A DNA stretch of 64,000 nt, from positions 1 through 64,000 of the forward strand of contig NZ_WNKT01000011.1 in the NCBI RefSeq assembly GCF_009720725.1, given 5' to 3'. How positions within the stretch are numbered: position 1 is the first letter of the stretch; each line of letters starts with the position of its first letter. The stretch comes from Allochromatium palmeri (GTDB taxonomy: Bacteria > Pseudomonadota > Gammaproteobacteria > Chromatiales > Chromatiaceae). A model generated the notes under the pieces. The model saw only the letters and a program-made list of their open reading frames with translations, was not told the origin of the DNA and searched no databases. This document shows, one piece after another, positions 9,113 to 17,457 of this stretch. Made by a program: the position numbers and the translations under genes.

Positions 9113-10369
9113 TCAGTGGCTGTAGACCGGGAAACGCCGACACAGATCCAGCACCTTGGTCTTGACGGATTCGATGACCGACTGTTCGCCACGCGCGTCA
9201 ATCAGATCGCACATCCAGCCGGCCAGCTCACGCGCTTCTTCGGTGCCGAAGCCACGGGTGGTGATGGCCGGGGTGCCGATGCGAATGCCGCTGGTGACAA
9301 AGGGCGATTGCGGATCGTTGGGGACGGCATTTTTATTGACCGTGATGTTGGCCGCGCCCAGCCAGGCATCGACATCCTTACCGGTCAGACCCTGATGGAT
9401 GAAGCTGACCAGAAACAGATGATCGTCGGTGCCACCGGAGACGACATCGTAGCCACGGGCAATGAAGACCTCGGCCATGGCGCGGGCGTTGGCGATCACC
9501 TGGGCCTGATAGGTCTTGAAGCTCGGTTCCAAGGCTTCCTTGAAGGCCACGGCCTTGGCCGCGATCACATGCATCAGCGGACCGCCCTGGGTGCCAGGAA
9601 AGACCAGCGAGTTGAACTTCTTTTCAAGCTCGGGGTTGGATTTGGCCAGGATCAGGCCACCGCGCGGGCCGCGCAGCGTCTTGTGTGTGGTCGTGGTGGT
9701 GACATCGGCAATTTGAACCGGACTTGGATAGAGTCCAGCCGCGATCAGACCAGCCACATGCGCCATGTCAACCATCAGATAGGCCCCGACGCTGTCGGCG
9801 ATGTCGCGGAAACGCTGCCAGTCGACGACGCGCGAATAGGCCGAAAAACCGGCGACGATCATCCGCGGCTTGTGCTCATGGGCCAGACGCTCGACCTCAG
9901 CGTAATCGATCTCGCCGGTCTCAGGGTCGAGTCCGTACTGAACCGCGTTATAGATCTTGCCCGAAAAGTTCGGCTTGGCGCCGTGGGTCAGGTGTCCGCC
10001 GTGCGCCAGACTCATGCCGAGCACGGTGTCGCCCGGCGCACACAGGGCCATGTAGACGGCGGCGTTGGCCTGTGAACCCGAATGCGGCTGAACATTGGCA
10101 TAATCAGCGCCGAACAGTTGCTTGGCGCGGTCGATGGCCAGTTGCTCGGCGACATCGACGTGCTCACAGCCGCCGTAGTAGCGCTTGCCTGGATAGCCCT
10201 CGGCATATTTGTTGGTCAGCACGCTGCCCTGCGCCTGCATCACGCGCGGGCTGGTATAGTTCTCCGAGGCGATGAGTTCGACATGTTCTTCCTGTCGACG
10301 CTCCTCATCCTGGATGGCGGCCCAGAGTTCCGGGTCGTAGTCGCTGATCTGTTGTGTCTTCTCGAACAT
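9113..10369 (-). CDS. glyA: Serine hydroxymethyltransferase
   Basis: 418 residues, full length. This PLP enzyme interconverts serine and glycine and charges tetrahydrofolate with one-carbon units. Seen: [29 protein letters not shown], and the PLP-lysine motif [14 protein letters not shown]. The 128 bp between it and nrdR show no gene. The 151-bp region to the divergent lipoprotein gene must carry both promoters, but I could not assign boxes with confidence. Confidence 0.96.
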   Translation of the reverse strand: MFEKTQQISDYDPELWAAIQDEERRQEEHVELIASENYTSPRVMQAQGSVLTNKYAEGYPGKRYYGGCEHVDVAEQLAIDRAKQLFGADYANVQPHSGSQANAAVYMALCAPGDTVLGMSLAHGGHLTHGAKPNFSGKIYNAVQYGLDPETGEIDYAEVERLAHEHKPRMIVAGFSAYSRVVDWQRFRDIADSVGAYLMVDMAHVAGLIAAGLYPSPVQIADVTTTTTHKTLRGPRGGLILAKSNPELEKKFNSLVFPGTQGGPLMHVIAAKAVAFKEALEPSFKTYQAQVIANARAMAEVFIARGYDVVSGGTDDHLFLVSFIHQGLTGKDVDAWLGAANITVNKNAVPNDPQSPFVTSGIRIGTPAITTRGFGTEEARELAGWMCDLIDARGEQSVIESVKTKVLDLCRRFPVYSH

Positions 10370-10520
10370 GGTCTTTCGCCTCGGGCGCCGAAAAGCAGTG
10401 TAGTGTATCGAGTTTTGACGATGACGTCGCGATTTGCTTTGTAAACCAGCGACCCGTTAATGTTCCTCAGAATCGTCTTTAAGCTGAATGGCGTTTCAAA
10501 ACATCTTCAGGGAGTCTCGC

Positions 10521-11009
10521 ATGGCAAACACGATTGGATATGCGCGTAACCGGCTTTTCGCCGTACTGGGGTTCGGCCTCCTCACCGGATGCTCGGGCAT
10601 GCAACCCACGCCGATGATGCCGACCTATCCCGCTCAGATCGGCGGTCCGAGCGGCGTCTCGATGGAGTCCGACAGCCTGTGCCGCCAACAAGCCTATCAG
10701 GCCGCTGAAAAGGTCAAGCAGGACAATGTCAACAAAGAGGTCGCCTTCACGGCCATTGGCACCATCGCCGGCGCCGTGATCGGCAATCAGATCCAGTCGC
10801 CCGGTCGTTACGGACCACCGCGCGGGCCAAGAGGACCGGGTGGTCCGGGCGGCCCCGGTCGCCCTCGGACCAATGACATGGCCGGTGCTGGCGCGCTCGC
10901 GGGTGCGGCCACAGGCGCGGCGCTCAGTCAGGGCACGCTGCAAAATACTCAGCAGGTCTACGACATCTATTACAACAACTGTATCGAGCGCTATCGCAAC
11001 TATCGCTAG
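10521..11009 (+). CDS. Glycine-zipper outer-membrane-type lipoprotein
   Basis: 162 residues from ATG 10521, which has an AGGGAG site 7 bases upstream; the longer frame from 10488 lacks one. A lipoprotein signal ends at a lipobox LLTGC. Two glycine-zipper stretches (GTIAGAVIG and GAGALAGAATGAAL) flank a low-complexity Pro/Gly/Arg linker. Proteins of this kind are periplasmic/outer-membrane lipoproteins of unknown function. The 135 bp to the next gene show nothing clear. Confidence 0.7.
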   Translation: MANTIGYARNRLFAVLGFGLLTGCSGMQPTPMMPTYPAQIGGPSGVSMESDSLCRQQAYQAAEKVKQDNVNKEVAFTAIGTIAGAVIGNQIQSPGRYGPPRGPRGPGGPGGPGRPRTNDMAGAGALAGAATGAALSQGTLQNTQQVYDIYYNNCIERYRNYR

Positions 11010-11144
11010 CACGCGGATAAACACGCATCGCCTGAATGGCGCGTAATGTCCAGCCACCAGCGTTGGGCGTCACGCGCCTCCAGCCTTCATCGAAGATGGC
11101 GATCCTGGATCGCCGCGCCAACCCCAGGAGACGCTCCTCGCGCC

Positions 11145-12035
11145 ATGGATACCTTCGAGTCTTATCAAACCCAGCTCGCCGATCCCGACAGCCAGTTCAT
11201 CGAGGTCAACGGCTTCCGGCTCCACTACAAGCGCCGGGGATCGGGCCAGACCCTGATTCTGTTGCTGCATGGCAGTTTTCTGAGTCTCAAGTCCTGGTCG
11301 GGTGTCATGGCGCCGCTGGCCGAACAGGCGACGGTGGTGGCCTTCGACCGGCCGGTGTGCGGATTGACGTCGCGTCCACTGCCTAGCGGCAAGGAGTCAG
11401 GCGCCTCGCTCTACAGCGCTGCGGCACAGGGTGAACTGATCGCCGCCCTGATCGTGGCACTGGGCTTCGAGCGCGCCATCCTGATCGGCAGCTCGACCGG
11501 CGGCACGATCGCGCTCATGACGGCGTTGAGCCATCCCGAGCGTGTTCAGGGCTTGATCCTGGTCGATGCCATGGTCTACAGCGGCTATGCCACCAGTGAA
11601 GTTCCAGGTCCGGTGCTGGCGATGATGCGCACTCTGAAACCGGCCTTCACAGGACTCATGGGCGTCATGATCGACCGGCTCTACGCGAAGGCGATCCGCA
11701 AGTTTTGGTATGTTCAGGAGCGTTTGAGCGAGGCGAGCCTCGCTGAGTTCAAGCGTGATTTCATGCTTGGTCCCTGGGATAAGGCGTTCATGGAACTCTT
11801 TCTCGCCACCCGGCGGCTGAACCTGGATGCCCGTCTCGACGCGCTGGACGTGCCGACGCTGGTTGTGACCGGCGAGCACGACCGGGCGGTCAAGCCAGAG
11901 GAAAGCGAGCGTCTGGCCCAGGCCATTGCCGGTGCCGAGTTCAGGGTCATCGCCGACGCCGGTCATCTGCCCCAGGAGGAGCGACCCGAGGCGTTCATCG
12001 CCGCCATCGAAGATTTCCTAGCACGAATTGTTTAG
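11145..12035 (+). CDS. Alpha/beta-hydrolase fold protein
   Basis: 296 residues starting MDTFESYQTQL; the frame extends upstream but without a credible start. It has the oxyanion segment LLLHGSF, the nucleophile elbow GSSTGG (Ser in G-x-S-x-G), an acid in VVTGEHD and the catalytic His in DAGHLPQEE. A lid region (about 150-215) precedes the last strands. The substrate cannot be told from sequence; ester, epoxide or C-C hydrolases share this layout. Its stop codon overlaps a GTG that could begin the next reading frame. Confidence 0.8.
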   Translation: MDTFESYQTQLADPDSQFIEVNGFRLHYKRRGSGQTLILLLHGSFLSLKSWSGVMAPLAEQATVVAFDRPVCGLTSRPLPSGKESGASLYSAAAQGELIAALIVALGFERAILIGSSTGGTIALMTALSHPERVQGLILVDAMVYSGYATSEVPGPVLAMMRTLKPAFTGLMGVMIDRLYAKAIRKFWYVQERLSEASLAEFKRDFMLGPWDKAFMELFLATRRLNLDARLDALDVPTLVVTGEHDRAVKPEESERLAQAIAGAEFRVIADAGHLPQEERPEAFIAAIEDFLARIV

Positions 12036-12508
12036 TGATCAGTCGTCTGATCAGGACATCGCCCCAGGTTCCCGGCAAGGTAGTCGAGCTGAATGGAGTG
12101 CGTGTCCTCCCGGTCGATCTGCGTCCGGGCAACCGCCTGCGCCAACGCTTTCTGGAGCGCTATCTCGGTCAGGACGAGGACAAATACATCGGCTATTGGA
12201 CGGTACGCCGCTATGTCGGCAGTCGATCAGACCGATCTGAAAGCCGGGTTGAACGTCAACGTCTTGAACCAGTCGCCGTGAACACGCTTGGTCCAATGGC
12301 GACCCGCACCGCTCAGGCGATACTCAGATACTGGACGACCCGCTGCAGATCGTCTGGTGTATCCACGCCCGGACCGGGTGCCTCGGCGGCTAATCCGACA
12401 TGGATGGGCGCACCGTGCCAGAGCGCGCGCAGTTGTTCGAGCGATTCGGCAATCTCCAGCGGCGCAGGCGCCAGCCTGACAAAACGGGCAAGAAAGGCCG
12501 CGCGGTAG
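12035..12508 (+). CDS. Possible small coupled ORF or gene remnant
   Basis: The GTG at 12035 overlaps the hydrolase stop (TAGTG). The first 60 residues look protein-like (VVELNGVRVLPVDL, RQRFLERYLGQDEDKYIGYW), but the last third runs antisense into kdsB and looks like shadow translation. I do not recognise a family. It may be a degraded gene whose own stop was lost, or a genuine short gene ending near 12300 through a frameshift. It fills most of the 277-bp gap between the hydrolase and kdsB. Confidence 0.25.
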   Translation: MISRLIRTSPQVPGKVVELNGVRVLPVDLRPGNRLRQRFLERYLGQDEDKYIGYWTVRRYVGSRSDRSESRVERQRLEPVAVNTLGPMATRTAQAILRYWTTRCRSSGVSTPGPGASAANPTWMGAPCQSARSCSSDSAISSGAGASLTKRARKAAR

Positions 12509-13080
12509 GCATAGAGTCCGATGTGACGCAAAAAATCGACTGATTTGGGCAGACGGGCCTTGCTGCCGCGGAATTCGTCGCGATGCCAGGGGATGGGCGC
12601 GCGCGAAAAGTAGAGCGCGAAGCCCGCTGAGCTGATGACGACCTTGACCACATGCGGATCGAAGAGCATGGCGCTGTCGTCGATCGGATGGGCGAGCGTG
12701 GCCAGGCCGACCTCCTTGCGCGCGGCGAGATTGGCGGCGACCTGATCGATGAGCGCGGGCGGCATACAGGGTTCGTCGCCCTGGAGATTGACGATGATGC
12801 TGTCATCGTTCCAGCCGCGCCGCTCGATGACCTCGGCGACCCGGTCCGAGCCGCTGTGATGGCTGGCCGCCGTCAGCTCGGCGTCGATGCCGAGTCTGGC
12901 GCAGACATCAAGGATGCGCTGATCGTCGGTCGCAACCACCACCTCGCTGGCGCCGCTGGCCTGGGCGCGTTCGACGACGCGCTGGATCATGGGTTTACCG
13001 CCGATGTCGAGCAGCGGCTTGCCCGGCAGTCGGGTCGAGCCGTAACGGGCCGGGATGACGACTTTGAACTCTTTGTCCAT
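12313..13080 (-). CDS. kdsB: 3-deoxy-manno-octulosonate cytidylyltransferase
   Basis: 255 residues. It activates KDO as CMP-KDO for lipopolysaccharide core synthesis. Motifs: VVIPARYGSTRLPGKPL (nucleotide loop), VVATDD, INLQGDEP-type segment (VNLQGDEPCMP) and HIGLYAYRAAFL. It starts one base after the lpxK stop codon, so the two lipid A/core genes are surely co-expressed. Confidence 0.95.
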   Translation of the reverse strand: MDKEFKVVIPARYGSTRLPGKPLLDIGGKPMIQRVVERAQASGASEVVVATDDQRILDVCARLGIDAELTAASHHSGSDRVAEVIERRGWNDDSIIVNLQGDEPCMPPALIDQVAANLAARKEVGLATLAHPIDDSAMLFDPHVVKVVISSAGFALYFSRAPIPWHRDEFRGSKARLPKSVDFLRHIGLYAYRAAFLARFVRLAPAPLEIAESLEQLRALWHGAPIHVGLAAEAPGPGVDTPDDLQRVVQYLSIA

Positions 13081-14091
13081 TCAGCGACTCACTCTGAGTT
13101 GATCGAGCATTCTGCGAAGACGCGACTCAAAATCCGGGTCCAGAACTGCCTCGACCGGCAGCCACCAGTGATCGGCCTCAGCGAAGGCCGTGCACTTGAC
13201 GGCGTCCTTCTCGGTCATGATGACCGGTAGACCGCGCCAGCATTCGCCGTCCTCTGGACGATAGCGATAATGATCGGGATAGGGCCAGCGTTCGACCACC
13301 AGTCCCACTGACTCCAGTTGTCTGAAAAACGGTTCTGGATCACCGATGCCGGCGACCGCGCGCACCGGTTGGCCGCTCAGATCCGCCAGCGGGCGTTGTT
13401 GGGTCGGATTGCGTAAATTGACCAGCGCGCCCGGACGCAACTGCATCCGCTGCCCCAGCCCCTGCCCCGTGCCGCCCTTATAGAGCACCAGATCCACGCT
13501 GTTCAGGCGTGCCGGCGGTTCACGCAATGGACCGGCCGGCAGACAAAACCCGTTGCCGAAACCACGCACCCCGTCGATCAGGACGATTTCGAGATCGCGC
13601 GCCAGCCGATAGTGCTGGAGACCATCGTCGCTGACCAGGATGTCACAGCCGCTCAGTTCGATCGCCAGGCGTCCGGCGGCGATCCGATCCGGCCCGGCAA
13701 CCACGACGCACCCCGAGCGACGAGCCAGCAGCACCGGCTCATCACCGACCCGGTCGGGATCGGACTCAGGCCTGACCTGTTGCGGCCAGTGTTCGGCGCG
13801 TCCGCCATAGCCGCGGGTGATGATCGCCGGATTCCAGCCCTGGGTGCGCAACAACGCGACCAGATGCAAGACTAAAGGTGTCTTGCCGGTTCCGCCGACC
13901 GTGAGATTGCCGACCAGCACCACCGGCACTGGCAGTCGCTCACTGGCTCGCCAGCCCTTCAGATAGGCCAGGCGCCGGACACGAACGATGGCACCGTAGA
14001 GCCAGGACAGCGGCCGCAAGAGCCACGTGAGCGGATGGCGGCTGTCGTGGCCATACCAGATGTCTGTTGGATTCAGCCGCATTCTCGCCAT
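13081..14091 (-). CDS. lpxK: Tetraacyldisaccharide 4'-kinase
   Basis: 336 residues. It phosphorylates the lipid A disaccharide at the 4' position at the inner-membrane face. An N-terminal membrane-associated helix (WLLRPLSWLYG) precedes the P-loop in VGNLTVGGTGKTPL; later ILVSDDGLQHYRL and EIVLIDGVRGFGNG are typical. MTEKDAVKC lies near the C terminus. It is followed directly by kdsB. Confidence 0.95.
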   Translation of the reverse strand: MARMRLNPTDIWYGHDSRHPLTWLLRPLSWLYGAIVRVRRLAYLKGWRASERLPVPVVLVGNLTVGGTGKTPLVLHLVALLRTQGWNPAIITRGYGGRAEHWPQQVRPESDPDRVGDEPVLLARRSGCVVVAGPDRIAAGRLAIELSGCDILVSDDGLQHYRLARDLEIVLIDGVRGFGNGFCLPAGPLREPPARLNSVDLVLYKGGTGQGLGQRMQLRPGALVNLRNPTQQRPLADLSGQPVRAVAGIGDPEPFFRQLESVGLVVERWPYPDHYRYRPEDGECWRGLPVIMTEKDAVKCTAFAEADHWWLPVEAVLDPDFESRLRRMLDQLRVSR

Positions 14092-14104
14092 GAAGGCGTT
14101 GCCC

Positions 14105-15373
14105 TCAGACCTCCGTGACCAACACGCGCCCCATCCCCGGCGCCAGATCGAACTCGAAGGGCGTGGGCAAAAACTCCATCGCCCATTCCAGCGAAACGTC
14201 GCGCAACTGTCCGGGCGCGCGGATGTGCTGATAGAGGTTCTCGATCCTTAGATACTGGCGATTCCAGGGATCCTTGTTGAGCGCGAGCAGCGCCTCACCC
14301 TGCCCCTTGGGATGCGACTTGTGCAGCAGCAGGATCGCTGGATTCGAACAGTCGAGACGCTTGATCGGCCCCTCGCTCTGGAACACCGGATAGTCGTCTT
14401 TGATCTGGTTGATCTGGGCGATCTCGTGGGTGAGATCGACATTGATCCCTTCCCATTGATCCGGCTGGGTGTTGACCACGTCGAGCCGGCTGGTGAAACC
14501 GTATTCGAAGCCGATCGGGATCATGACCCCGGTCGAGAACAGCGCGGCAAACAGATAGCGCTGACGCATGGCATTGGGATTCTGGCCCGACTCCAGAAAC
14601 AGCCGCTCGGTGTCGTGGCTCTCGGGGAAGCTGATCGAGGGCACCATCTGCCGGGTCAGGTCGTACTGCTCCAGCAACCAGTCACCCTCGAAATCCCACC
14701 ACTTGGAGCTGTTGAAGATCGCGTCGAAACCGGCGCCCGCCGTGGCGCGCGTCTGCTCGGGAGAACAGCCGAGCGTCTCCGCGACAAAGACCGTCTCTGG
14801 ATGGGCCTTGCGCGCGCGGGTGATCAGGCGTTTCCAGAGGTCGGTCGGGAGCTGATAGGCGGCATCGCAGCGAAAGCCCTTGACGCCGAGATCGGCCAGA
14901 TGGGCGATGACGCGATGCAGGAAGTTCTCCAATCCTTTGCGATCAGATGAATGCTCGTGATCGAATTGCGCCAGGTCATACCAGACGACCTTGGTGCCAT
15001 CGGTTTCAAGACAGAATGGATTGGCGATCCGTCCGCCCTCGCGTACGAACCACTCGGGATGTTCCTTGACCAGCGGCGCATCGACGGCACAGTGGTTGAT
15101 GACCAGATCGATCATCACCGACAGCCCCAGCCGCTCGGCCTCGGCGATCATGGCGCGCACCTGGGCATCGGCGTCGAGCTTGGAGCGCCGGTCGACGAAA
15201 TCCGGATTGATGGCGAAATAGTCGGCAACCGAGTAGAGACTGCCCGAGCGCCCGGTCGTCTGGATCGGGTTCATGAACACCCAGTCGAAGCCCATGGCCG
15301 CCGCCCGCTCCAGATGCGGTCCCCAGTCCCCGAAACGGCCTGCAAGCCGCGGAAATATATTATAAATTTTCAT
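14105..15373 (-). CDS. GH13 alpha-amylase-family enzyme coupled to glycogen synthase
   Basis: 422 residues from ATG 15373, which overlaps the glgA stop (TAATG). The GH13 catalytic triad is intact: nucleophile Asp170 (GFRCDAAY), acid/base Glu199 (FVAETLG) and Asp254 (ESHDTER); region I is IDLVINH. By memory it resembles the amylase-like domain found at the N terminus of large two-domain GlgE proteins, here free-standing. It lacks the extra N and S domains of classical GlgE. Likely role: alpha-glucan or maltosyl transfer in glycogen metabolism, inferred from glgA next door. Substrate not established. Confidence 0.75.
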   Translation of the reverse strand: MKIYNIFPRLAGRFGDWGPHLERAAAMGFDWVFMNPIQTTGRSGSLYSVADYFAINPDFVDRRSKLDADAQVRAMIAEAERLGLSVMIDLVINHCAVDAPLVKEHPEWFVREGGRIANPFCLETDGTKVVWYDLAQFDHEHSSDRKGLENFLHRVIAHLADLGVKGFRCDAAYQLPTDLWKRLITRARKAHPETVFVAETLGCSPEQTRATAGAGFDAIFNSSKWWDFEGDWLLEQYDLTRQMVPSISFPESHDTERLFLESGQNPNAMRQRYLFAALFSTGVMIPIGFEYGFTSRLDVVNTQPDQWEGINVDLTHEIAQINQIKDDYPVFQSEGPIKRLDCSNPAILLLHKSHPKGQGEALLALNKDPWNRQYLRIENLYQHIRAPGQLRDVSLEWAMEFLPTPFEFDLAPGMGRVLVTEV

Positions 15374-17331
15374 TAAGCGTCGCGGATGTAATCGTAGATA
15401 TTGAGATAGTCCTGACCGGGCTGGTTCCATGAGTAATCGCAGCGCATGGCGTTCTTCATCAGCTCGCGGAAGTGCTCGGGGAAGGCGTTGTAGCAGTCGA
15501 TGGCGCGCCCGAGCGCCGATTCCAGTCCGGCATTGTCGTAGTCGTTGAAGACATAGCCGTTGCGCTCGTGCAGTGCGCGGTTGGAGTGGTCCTTGTCGAA
15601 CACGGTATCGGCCAGCCCGCCGACGGCACGCACCACCGGGATGGTGCCGTAACGCAGTGCGATGAGCTGAGTCAGGCCACAGGGTTCGAAGCGGCTGGGC
15701 ACCAGCATCATGTCGGCTCCGGCATAGATCAGATGCGACAGATCCTCGTCGAACCCGATCTCCAGATGGCAGTCCGGGCTGTCGTTGAGCATGCGCTTGA
15801 GCCCCCAGAAATCAGCGTTGATCCGATCATCGGGGCTTGACCCCAGCAGCACGAACTGGGCGCCGCGCTCTAGGGTGTTGAAGATGGCGTGACGTACCAG
15901 ATCCAGACCCTTCTGCGGATCGAGCCGACCGATGAAGGCAACGATGGCCTTCTCGTTGTCGGCCAGCATCAGACGCTGACGCAGTGCACGCTTGTTGTCG
16001 TACTTGCGATCCAGACTATCGATGCCGTACTGGACCGGGATGTGCTGGTCGACCTCGGGGTTCCAGATGTCGTAGTCGATGCCGTTGACCACGCCGCCGT
16101 ACTTGATGTGATGGGTGTGCAACACCGGCTCCAGACCGAAGCCCTGCCCCTGGTCTTTGGTCTCGAAGGCATAGCGCGGTGAGACGGTGGTGATGAAGTT
16201 GGAATAGACGATGCTGCCCTTGAGCAGATTGAGTGCGTTGGGATAGCGAGGGTCGCCGAGCCGGGTGTGCGAGAAGAAATGCTCGGGCCGGTGCAGACCC
16301 GTGGCGCTCAGCAGCTCGGGGCCGGTGACGCCCTGATGGGCGAAGTTGTGAATGGTGGTGCAGATGCGCGGATGGGTCATGCCGAGCGCCTGATACTGTT
16401 CAAACAGATGCACAGGCACCAGCGCGGTCTGCCAGTCGTGACAGTGGATGATGTCGGGATGCTTGCCGGCTTTCCAGAGAAACTCGATCGCCGCGCGCGA
16501 GAAGAAGGCGTAGCGCATCACATCGTCGCGGAAGCCGTAGATGCTGTGACGCCCGAAAAAGTTGTCCGGCGAGTGCGGTTCGATGAAGAAGCACTTGCGC
16601 CCGTGCACGAAGCCGAAGAAGACCGTGCAGTGAATGGCCCCTTCGTACCAGGGCACCCACAGATCCTTGTAGACCTCGTGCAGCTCGAAGATCTGGTCGT
16701 AGCGCATCGAGGCGTACTTGGGCAGGATGATCTCGACATGGTTGCCGCGAATGGCCAGCTCGCGGGTCAAACCGAAGACCACGTCCGCCAGTCCGCCGAC
16801 CTTGGCCACGGTCGCCAGCTCAGGCGTGATGTGGACGATGTAGAGACTCGGACGCCAGACAGGTGGCGCGGCCGGCTCCCACTGCGGCTCGGGGGCGTGC
16901 CAGGGTTGCTCGTGTTCAGCGGGCGCTTCAGGCTCAGCGGTCGACCCGACCCCGGAGGTCGAATCGAGCGTGGGCGCATGCCCGAACTCCGAAAAGGGCC
17001 GTGGTTCGGGCTTAATGGTGTGTTCGGACGTGGGCGTCGAATCGACTGGCGGCGTGACGGCGTCATCGACAACGGGCGGTTGAGTCGGTTCAGGATCCGG
17101 CTCAGGCGCTGCTTTCTTGGGGTCGGACACCGTGGATATCTTGCGAGCGGTAGTCTTTTTGATGACCGGCGTGTAGGTGGCGCCGGGTTGCGGCTGAACG
17201 GCGCGGGAGACTGCGTCAGTCGTGGCGGGTTCAGGCGCCTGCATATTCTTGGGTGTCTTCTTGCCCGGCGTCTTGGTCTTGGCGGTGCTCGAAGTATTCG
17301 ACTCTTGGGTGCCAGTGGTCTTCTTGGCCAT
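15373..17331 (-). CDS. glgA: Glycogen synthase with a long low-complexity N-terminal extension
   Basis: 652 residues. The last about 490 are a GT5 glycogen synthase: ELATVAKVGGLADVV (ADP-glucose loop), HCHDWQTALVP, FIGRLDPQKGLD, and PSRFEPCGLTQLIALRYG. The first about 160 are Thr/Lys-, then Pro/Glu-rich (KKTT, KTPGKKTP, PEPDPEPTQPP) with no recognisable fold; usual GlgA lacks this. The ATG at 17331 has an AGGA site. The tail may tether the enzyme or bind glycogen; that is conjecture. The 126 bp to the Hsp70 gene hold nothing clear. Confidence 0.9.
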   Translation of the reverse strand: MAKKTTGTQESNTSSTAKTKTPGKKTPKNMQAPEPATTDAVSRAVQPQPGATYTPVIKKTTARKISTVSDPKKAAPEPDPEPTQPPVVDDAVTPPVDSTPTSEHTIKPEPRPFSEFGHAPTLDSTSGVGSTAEPEAPAEHEQPWHAPEPQWEPAAPPVWRPSLYIVHITPELATVAKVGGLADVVFGLTRELAIRGNHVEIILPKYASMRYDQIFELHEVYKDLWVPWYEGAIHCTVFFGFVHGRKCFFIEPHSPDNFFGRHSIYGFRDDVMRYAFFSRAAIEFLWKAGKHPDIIHCHDWQTALVPVHLFEQYQALGMTHPRICTTIHNFAHQGVTGPELLSATGLHRPEHFFSHTRLGDPRYPNALNLLKGSIVYSNFITTVSPRYAFETKDQGQGFGLEPVLHTHHIKYGGVVNGIDYDIWNPEVDQHIPVQYGIDSLDRKYDNKRALRQRLMLADNEKAIVAFIGRLDPQKGLDLVRHAIFNTLERGAQFVLLGSSPDDRINADFWGLKRMLNDSPDCHLEIGFDEDLSHLIYAGADMMLVPSRFEPCGLTQLIALRYGTIPVVRAVGGLADTVFDKDHSNRALHERNGYVFNDYDNAGLESALGRAIDCYNAFPEHFRELMKNAMRCDYSWNQPGQDYLNIYDYIRDA

Positions 17332-17457
17332 GCGCTCGATTCCTACGGCTTGGTCGGGTCATGGATTGACACGAATCTGGATCGGCCCATTTTGCCACGA
17401 AGGGCCGTCCAGGATCGCGAGATTGTGGGATCGCGGGACGCTGGGCCGATCCGCGCC

